From: Psettodes erumei
Taxonomy: Eukaryota > Chordata > Actinopteri > Pleuronectiformes > Psettodidae
DNA: 64,000 nt
Direction of reading: 5' to 3'
NCBI GenBank assembly: GCA_016785225.1
Contig: JAFBJZ010000618.1
Span: 206,501-270,500, forward strand
Under the pieces are notes generated by a model that was not told where the DNA came from, made no database searches, and saw only the letters and a list, made by a program, of their open reading frames with translations. A program made the position numbers and the translations under genes. Positions 56,869 through 64,000 of the stretch are shown here, in pieces; position 1 is the stretch's first letter, and each line of letters starts with the position of its first letter.

Positions 56869-57775
56869 TGAGGTTGGATATAGATCTTTTGTTTGCTCAA
56901 ACCTTTGGATCAGAGTTGGGCTTTTTCAGTAGAGGTTTAATAACTGCAACCATAAACCCTTTGGTACATTGCATGTTAAAGAAGATAATTTACTCAGATT
57001 TAAGATTTAAGTGTTAATTAAATGTAAAGCATACTTTAACAGTCTTGTTGGAATTGGGCCTAAAAGTAAAGATGATGGTTTGGATGAAGAAACATCTATA
57101 GGAGCGAAACATTCTAAATATAAACTAGGGGTTATGGTTCATTCTAAGTCTTCTGTGCTGGACAATACATCTGTGCCAATTTGTGCATTTTTTTCTGTAA
57201 TAGTAGCAGTTTTATTTGTAAAGAAGTTCATAATGGCATTACTTTTGAGGGTAAAAGAAATGGTTCTATGTGTTCTATGTGTAGTATGGTTCTATAGAGC
57301 TATGGCATGGCATTGGAGTAAATGATAATAATGGAAGTGTGTCTTTAAATTTGGTTATAGCCTCCTCAGATAGATACAGACTGTGGTGGATTTTTTTCTA
57401 AAATGCTGTGTCAATTTCTAATTTTTGAAATCACTCACTACAATTACCTCATCTGTGCTCAGAAGTAGCTTAGATAAAAAGTCTAAGAAATCAGATAAAA
57501 ATTCTGAATAAGGGCCAGGTAGATGATAAACAATAACTAATAGAGCTGTTTTTTTGTTTTCCAGCTTGAGTGTGAAAGACTTTCAAAAGAATTATAACCA
57601 AATTTAAGTCTGGAATTGAGTAATAAACTGAAGTAAACCTTGCTGCAACCCCTCCTCCTCTTCTTGTACTATCAGGAATATGAGAGTCATTTAAATTAAC
57701 ATTCTCTTTGCTGTAGCCAGGTTTCAGTATTGCAGAAGAGACAAATCATTCATCTATTTGTAAATTCTGCTGCTG
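56869..57775 (-). pseudogene. L2-like LINE, 5' half: endonuclease and start of RT (right of chromovirus)
   Basis: Minus frames from about 57750 read T-E-T-W-L, then GGGVAARFTSVYYS and a strand with 'YCLSSTWPLFRIF', the APE-type endonuclease of L2-like LINEs. Further on, at 57060-56870, frames read 'PIPTRLLKYALHLINT' and 'VAVIKPLLKKPNSDPKV', then 'NKRSISNLIF', the beginning of the reverse transcriptase. The chromovirus insertion follows. Stops are frequent, and part of the endonuclease C-terminus is scrambled or deleted around 57100-57400. Confidence 0.8.
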
Positions 57776-58688
57776 TCTGTGTGAATAAAATAAATAGCAC
57801 AAAACTTTAGCTTGCTGGTAGCTTGACTGCTTTATTCTGCAGCGCTACCTCAACGTAGCTTCTAGGTTCCTCACAGACTTCTTGCACCACCTACTGACCT
57901 GTTTGAGCATTATGCTAACACAGTAACAACTAAAGTCGGATGAAGATTACTTATTTACATATGGTCTTTTCAATAATCTTATCAATAATTTGTACCCTAG
58001 CCTTTTGATTAACTTTTTATACCACTCTTAATACTTATCATCCTATACATGTTTTAAGTCTTAATGTTTCTTTTGTGTCTTTTTAAACACATTTCACGAT
58101 TCAGAATGAGAGAAACTGATTTTAATACTGACCAGTTTTCATGATGGCAAAAAATGCAACATGCGGAGATATAAAGTGACTCAGCCCCTGCATGCAGTCT
58201 CGATGAGCTTGTTAGCACTTATAATGGGAAAGTAATAGGAATTAAGACCAGTGAACAAGCTGAACATTGATGCTCAGGCTTGCCAGTGAATGAAATATTC
58301 TGATCAATGAATGACTAAATGGACAATGAAGAAGTGGCTGATGATGCTGGAGCAGAGGTTGAAGCTGCTGTCACAGTTTTGATACATTTCCCTCAAGAAA
58401 ACTGGTCACTGTATGATCAGTTACATCCGTTACTGTGAGGGAATGAATCACAAACTTGTTTCAGCCACCTTTAAAGCCTGTTGAGGGGAATGTTTCACAC
58501 TCAGAAGAGTAGAGGACTAATGGTTATAAACACAGTCCAGAGGCCAGAAACCCAAAGGTTTATTTTATCAACCCTGTCAAGGCAGCAGCTCTCCCCCCAC
58601 TTTCTTTAGCATTTTCCCCACAGACACATCCAACCATGAACAGTGCAAAGGATGGAGGTGGAGGGGAGAGAAGATTAAAGCAGATATG
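57776..58688. other. Unassigned DNA
   Basis: No gene recognised. The stretch at 57800-57920 is less AT-rich and may belong to another repeat that I cannot name. Confidence 0.4.
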
Positions 58689-59143
58689 TACACTCACTGG
58701 CCACTTCATTAGGTCCACCTGTACAGAACTGTACTGAACATCTCTGCCATGAATTCAGCTTTCGACTGCAAAGTTTCTAATACTTCAGTTTTGGTTGACA
58801 CTGTCAAAAGATCACTCCATGATGTTTATTAGTGTGCTCATAGCCGGTGGTGACATTGTACTGGAGTGGCCCATACTGATAGACATTCCTAATATTCTGA
58901 CGCTCTCATATATAGAAAAGGGGTGGACAAAATATTGGAAACACCTCTCAGTAGAATGTGGCTCAGCACACCACTGCAAACAACATCACAATAATCAACG
59001 TGCAGTTAAATTAAAACCCCTCTGTTAATATCAATCAACAATAAATATAATTCCCTTTGTAAATGCAGAATTTATGACAGAGGTTCTGTAATGGATAGCA
59101 TGAGGTTGTACAACTGTACTTGATGAAGTAGCCAGTGAGTGTA
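58689..59143. mobile_element. Small TIR element with TA ends (Tc1/mariner-type MITE)
   Basis: The left end TACACTCACTGGCCACTTCA and the right end, reverse complement TACACTCACTGGCTACTTCA, match at 19 of 20 positions, and the match continues weakly inward (TTAGGTCCACCTGTACA against TCAAGTACAGTTGTACA). TA occurs at both boundaries, as expected for Tc1/mariner insertion. It is 455 bp long with no transposase. Confidence 0.8.
58913..58946 (+). mobile_element. Nested mariner-like terminal sequence
   Basis: 'aggggtggacaaaatattgg' followed by 'aaacacct' resembles the end of another common fish TIR element, suggesting an insertion inside the 58689-59143 element. Only one end was recognised. Confidence 0.4.
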
Positions 59144-61373
59144 GCTCATCCACAGCAGTTTTTAGCAATTTTAGTGGCACTCTGAGACATCTGTCATGGA
59201 AACTTTTCTATTCTTTTCTACACAAAGTAATTGAAGCTGTCAGGAACAAAGATTCTTAGGGTCCAAAGTTAAGCTCAAAAGTCTTTACTGATTGCAACAC
59301 AGGATGACACTCAGCAACACGGCACACATGCTGTCTTGCAGAGTGGCACACTGAAGAACAAAGAACATGGTCATTTATACTTTTCTAAATATATGAGTGT
59401 GTATTACAAGTCGTACATGACTAGAGATATGCATTACCTTACATGGAGAAAGTTCAAAAGTTTAAACTGTCTACATCTTTGTCTATTTTTACATACGCTT
59501 CCTCCGCATAGTAACACAGAAGTTGAACTTTCAGTACTTCTTGCATACGAGACACTTCTGCAGAAACAAGGAAACCCTTCGGAGAACTAATGTTTTACAG
59601 ACACCATCAAGTCAGAGCAGTAAGGCTGAAAAGTTACACATACATTCAAATAGTACATTTACCATTACACATCTCTTCTTGTCTCTGAACTTTATCTGTT
59701 TCCCCTGGCCATGGTACATACACATACATTATTAGTGTCCTGTACAACCCATTAGACAATAATCTTATGTCTGTTCATATGTTTAACAGATATTTATCAG
59801 AAATATACAGCATAATTTCAGGGCTGAATATGTTGATTTCACTCTATGTAAATACATTGGGGTGGTTCCCACAACTACTGATCAACTGCTATCATCTGTT
59901 GTTGCATTTCCACAAACTTTTACAAGCTACATTGTTCTCAAAAGGTTTGGGCAGTACTTTCAGTATCTTTAATGCAACCCAAGCTGACCATTTTAGAAAA
60001 ATAATATATATGTTTCAGTTGATGGAGTGTTCCTCCTATTTTTCAGATGTTTCAGTTTCAATTTTGACTAAAAATTCTAAGTTGGATAAAGTTCTAAATT
60101 TGATCAGTGCTAATTCATGAATTGGGGACATTTGTTGACATAACAAATGCACTTGCACCCATCTGAGAGGCCATTGGTGTGTTGGTCTTAAAATGAATTG
60201 TGGTGAGGCACATTGTTGCCACCAAAAAAAAACCCTGGTCGGACGTGGTACAGAATTTCCCTGTTATTTTGAGGGCACATTATTAAGGTAGTAGTATGCG
60301 CCTCCAAAATGGGTTCACAATGCATGTACATGCTTTTCACACACAAAGGGGTCTCACTGCCAATGATTGACTCATTGGGTTCACTTTGTGCACAAGCATA
60401 TTTATTTCCTCTGCAGAAAAGCTTTAGTAGTTCTTTCTTGCTACCTGGGACATCTGCCACTATAATCTACCATGTGATGTCTTACTTTTCAGATATCATA
60501 TATCTGATTTGAAATTGTGTATGACTTGGTAAACATGTGAAATGTGTTTCACACATAAGATTTTTTTTTCTATAAGGGAGGGTATCAAATCTCACCTTGA
60601 CACCAAAGTGCAAGAACATGAAATTAAGAATGTCCGGATTTTAAAAGAGCTGAAGTTACTCTACATTATGGACTACAATAACTCACAGTGTGCAGCCATG
60701 TGCAGTAGAAGAGGCCTTGATAGTCTTTACTAAAAGTCTCTCTGTCTCATCCTCTTTTCAGACTCTTTCTTTGCTGTGTGAGCCATGAATGGGCATCTTT
60801 GACAGATCATTAAGTGTCTCTGGTGCATATTTGAGCCTTTCAGGGTATCTTGCCCGTCTTACCTCAAAATAATGTAAACACAACAACGACTGCTTCTCTT
60901 CACTGTTTTTCCCCCTTGTGTGTCATGTTTGATCTCATGGGCACAGGGTTTGTAAAAAGTGGAAAGTAGCATGGAGGAGTAACTATGTTATGGTGGTTAT
61001 TTTTCATATATTTTACTTCAGTCTCTTTAAACTCAATGCATGCAATGTTACAAGCTGTTTCTATCACTGCTGCTCAGAGCTGGAGCTGATAACAAAAACA
61101 AAAGCCAGATGTTAGTGGGCATTAGTGGGGTTTTTGTCCACTGTGAAAAGGACTTAAAATTCTTCTCTACACCACAAGTCTCACATCTTCTTGATTGCAT
61201 GTCACAGAGATGACCTTTGAACCCAGTGGCTTTATTTCCACCTTATCAGACTTAAAAGACCACTCCCTGGTCCAGTCTAGTCCTCTGCATATCCTGCACT
61301 GTGATTTGTTGATACTAATTCAAGCTGAGACAGCACAGACTTTCAAAAACACACAGCTGCAAAAGCTTACAAG
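59144..61373. other. Unassigned DNA
   Basis: No exon recognised. A 117-codon plus frame (59767-60120) and a 90-codon minus frame (60460-60188) lack known motifs. A possible solo LTR (59238-59758) was considered and not accepted. Confidence 0.35.
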
Positions 61374-61376
61374 TTA
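61374..61376. repeat. Harbinger TTA target duplication (left)
   Basis: TTA, matched by TTA at 62153-62155. Confidence 0.8.
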
Positions 61377-62001
61377 GGCAAGGTTCACACTGCAGCCTGA
61401 AGTGACCCAAATCCGATTTTTTTCACCCCATGCGACCTGTATCTGTTCTTTTAATGACCATCTGAATGACACAGATCCGATTTTTTCAAATGCGACCCAG
61501 GCCACTTGGATATGTGTTCCTGAAACAAATGACATGCGATATGTGACTTCAGTCTGAAAGGCCAGGTCGCATTCATTCGACCTACACTTCATCAACAGAC
61601 GTGTTTCCTCCCACGAGAGTGGTATAAGCAGCCGCTCACAGATGTACACAAAGGTTCTTCTCGTAACATGAAATTTTTTAATTTTATTTTTATTTAATTT
61701 TTTTAACTGAGTGCCAGTAAAGCAGCGAAGTAGATCGAAATCCCACCACTCTTGGCTGCGACTCTGCACCCACATGTTCCTTTGGAACGGATGTTGCTGC
61801 CACTGCCCCACAAAACGCCAAGGCCAAAACCCTTGCCCTCCTCCTTCTCCTCCTTAACACAACATTTTTATGCATGTTCTGGCTCCGACACAACAGCAAC
61901 TTTAACATCGCCAGGTACTCCATGCTAGCAACTTTAGGCTTTAGGCTACCTCCGTAAACACTGAGCATGCTCGCTGCGTGTGAAGTCATCATGTCCTCCA
62001 A
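61377..62001 (-). pseudogene. Harbinger transposase N-terminal fragment
   Basis: Two minus frames overlap. The first (62001-61690) starts MEDMMTSHAASMLSVYGGSL and carries an Arg-rich stretch RRRRRRAR. The second (61811-61374) reads 'RSQEWWDFDLLRCFTGTQLK' and 'KFHVTRRTFVYICERLLIPL', a W-W-x-x-D ... F-x-[MV]-x-[RK]-x-T-F pattern typical of HARBI1-type transposases. The DDE catalytic region is deleted. The frame crosses into the second near 61750-61800. Confidence 0.8.
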
Positions 62002-62152
62002 TGCGCATGCAGGACACTTTTGGGGCGTTTAAAGTTCGGAGATCACATACAAGTCGTATTTAATTGGAAATGTGAATGACTTCGCAAAAACAATCAGATT
62101 TCACAAAAAAAATCTGAATTGAGCATTAAGCCCCTGCAGTCTGAACCTAGCC
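61377..62152 (-). mobile_element. PIF/Harbinger transposon, internally deleted
   Basis: Terminal inverted repeats GGC(A/T)AGGTTCA(C/G)ACTGCAG match at 17 of 19 positions and are flanked by TTA on both sides, the hallmark of PIF/Harbinger elements. At 776 bp it is far shorter than autonomous copies and retains only the N-terminal transposase coding region. Its internal ends also share AAATCCGATTTTTT / AATCTGATT-like subterminal motifs. Confidence 0.9.
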
Positions 62153-62155
62153 TTA
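62153..62155. repeat. Harbinger TTA target duplication (right)
   Basis: TTA, matched by TTA at 61374-61376. Confidence 0.8.
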
Positions 62156-63217
62156 GGCACTTGAGCTGTTGGTAATTGCTTCAAGTGGTTATGCAGATGG
62201 ATACATAACAAAAAGGAGAACACATGGCTGATTGTGTGCCCACTCCTCCTTTATCTTCTCTTTCCCCAACAGTCTAAGTGATAGATGACAATTGATGAGA
62301 TTGGTTTTTTCGAGCTTCTCCAATGTGTTTTTTACTCCCCCCTTCTGATTTCCCACAGTACTTGATCACCTCCACCTTCTAATTAATTTCACCGTCATGC
62401 TGGACTCCAGTCTGCCCACACTGATCCTATGCAGAGCAGTTTTCAACATCTCTGTCAGTTAGTGTACTCTTCTTCCTCTTTGTCTTTCACATTTGCTAAT
62501 GATCAGATTGCACCTTTATTTTTGGTCATTTGCTTTGATCCAAAATTAACAGTGCAATTTAAATTCTAAATTTCATTCTATTTGACTTTATTATATCCCA
62601 TCCCATATGCTGATCTCACTGCAAAAGGCCTCTTCATTTACATTCATCTTTTCTTGGCACTCCATGTTCCCCTCCTCTTAAGTGCTACTGAAAGATAGTG
62701 ACCATTAAGTAAAGCGATGAGATCTTACTTCCTGGCAATGAAGGAAAATCCATTTATTTTTCACTACAGTGTCTCCAGGTAAAAGAGCTACTGCACTGAG
62801 TACATTCCAAGTATTATAATATCCTAAGTGATTGGATAACCTTGGGATGAGTCTCATGGAAATAGATCAGGCATGCATTTGCAGAAAAGGAGAAACAAAA
62901 AGGGACACGGAGATTAAGTTGAAAGAAACAGGTGGATATACAGTTTGGATGGAACAGAATTTTGAAAGATTTGGTCAGGTGTGGTCATTTTGTATGACTG
63001 CAAAGAAGACAGATCCACCGTTTATTCCACGCTTATGCTGACTGTGTTAGGGGTTTGGAAAGGAGAAATGCACTCAGTATATAGAAATTAGAGTTAGCAG
63101 ATGTAAAAAAAAAAAAAACAAAAAACAAAAACTGGGATGAAATAGATTAAACTCATCAACATTGATGGAGACAGTCCTCAGTCTCTCTTTTTGTGATAAA
63201 TATATCTTATGAAAAGG
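62156..63217. other. Unassigned AT-rich DNA
   Basis: Contains an A homopolymer near 63106-63135. No gene recognised. Confidence 0.4.
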
Positions 63218-63540
63218 ACAGTATTGTGCAACAGTCTTATGTCACCACAAGTTTTCCGCTGATTTTCATTCCAATCTTTGTGAGCTTTAGCATATCTTTG
63301 CCTTTTTACCCTGTGAAAAAAATGGTTTCTTGGCTGCTATATCGATAGGAGTATCAACAGACCTTTTGACTGTCGGCTTTTGCTGAGAACCTGAAAAACT
63401 GTGATGACATGCTGCGGCATTGAGGCCTGAGCCATGCTTCAGACATGTGTCTCATGCAGACTGTGTGGCTGCTCTAACATGTTGTCATGGATGCCAAAAT
63501 GAAAAGCAGAACATCAAGTTGTCATAAACAGTTTTGTCCC
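63218..63540 (+). mobile_element. Tc1/mariner-like element end
   Basis: 'acagtattgtgcaacagtct' followed by 'gttttccgctgattttcatt', 'agctttagcatatctttg' and 'ggtttcttggctgc', then 'cagaccttttgactgtcgg' and 'aaaaactgtgatgacatgct'. The first 130 bp match 21327-21480 in the same orientation. No transposase motif was identified. Confidence 0.6.
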
Positions 63541-64000
63541 TAGTGGTGTCTAACAAGGATAATCAAAATAACATTTGTTACTCAAATCAATGAGGATGTA
63601 TTGCTCCAGGCTTGTCAGATTCAGATCTTCGGCTTTCATCATGTCTCAGCCAGGCTTTGGAAGATTCTTCTGCTATGTTCAGTTCATGTGAGGTGATGAT
63701 ATATTTCCCATGATCATAATGTCACAAAGTAAAACTACTCTATTTCATGTAAAGGCTCTGTATTCAAAATAATACATGAAAAGTACACAAATTGATATAG
63801 TTGTTATGCAGAGTACCCATCTTTGTGATTGAAACAGATTTGGTCAGTCAATACAAAGATACAGCCATTCTGGTAGTCAGAAAATCTGTTGGCACAAGTT
63901 TCAGTGATGATTTTGACCACATTAGCATCGTCAAAGTCAGAGTCCTGGGAACATATTTTTGACAAATGATTTTACTTGTTGACTTTCCAGGGGCAGCCCA
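63541..64000. other. Unassigned DNA to window edge
   Basis: Nothing recognised. Confidence 0.4.

Noticed and set aside
59238..59758. Possible solo LTR bounded by TGTC...GACA
   Set aside because: The ends form TG...CA and an antisense AGTAAA-like signal is present, but the 5-bp flanks (gaagc and ataat) do not match and no related LTR or internal region occurs in the window.
1..64000. CRISPR arrays, tRNA, rRNA and bacterial-type operons
   Set aside because: None seen. The regular arrays present are eukaryotic satellite-like or stem-loop repeats without unique spacers, and codon and repeat content is vertebrate.

Overview
This looks like teleost fish nuclear DNA. It is AT-rich, carries long (CA)n tracts, and is packed with fish-type mobile elements: L1 and L2-like LINEs, a Penelope-like element, a sushi-type chromovirus, an endogenous retrovirus, and Tc1/mariner, hAT and PIF/Harbinger DNA transposons. 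No complete host gene is visible. The one confident host coding segment is a first coding exon of a Dapper/DACT3-like gene at 1905-2159 (minus), with a perfect splice donor; the rest of that gene lies off the left edge. A second, weaker candidate is a TATA-containing, CpG-richer block at 20.5-20.9 kb (plus) that ends in a splice donor. If real, much of 21-64 kb could be intron.

Layout. 1-2.3 kb: intron 1, first coding exon and 5' flank of the dact3-like gene. 3.5-5.8 kb: LINE remnants. 6.1-15.7 kb: an endogenous retrovirus (minus) with one LTR, split by a 5'-truncated Penelope-like element (plus), which is itself split by a 5.05-kb L1-type LINE (plus) with a 14-bp target-site duplication. 15.7-20.35 kb: a tandem array of about 787-bp units followed by ten short stem-loop repeats separated by AAT-rich spacers. 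21-35 kb: mostly unique AT-rich DNA with Tc1 fragments. 35.6-38.65 kb: a hAT transposase remnant split by an L2-like LINE whose 3' end is triplicated in tandem.

40.86-45.0 kb: a truncated chromovirus (plus) with its 5' LTR. 47.0-47.5 kb: a LINE 3' end holding a perfect palindrome. 50.6-57.8 kb: an L2-like LINE (minus) interrupted by a near-complete chromovirus of the same family (51.6-56.86 kb, minus). 58.7-64 kb: a small TIR element, a PIF/Harbinger deletion derivative with TTA duplications, and a Tc1-like end.

The elements interact mainly by nesting, which gives relative ages: ERV before Penelope before L1; hAT before L2-like LINE; L2-like LINE before chromovirus. Points I would check first are the self-priming complementarity of the chromovirus pair, the covarying stem-loop array, a hammerhead-ribozyme-like motif in the Penelope fragment, and the 27-bp-arm palindrome. 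All open reading frames outside the listed items look like chance or decayed frames. Junctions given without a duplication or TIR are approximate, to within about 20-50 bases.
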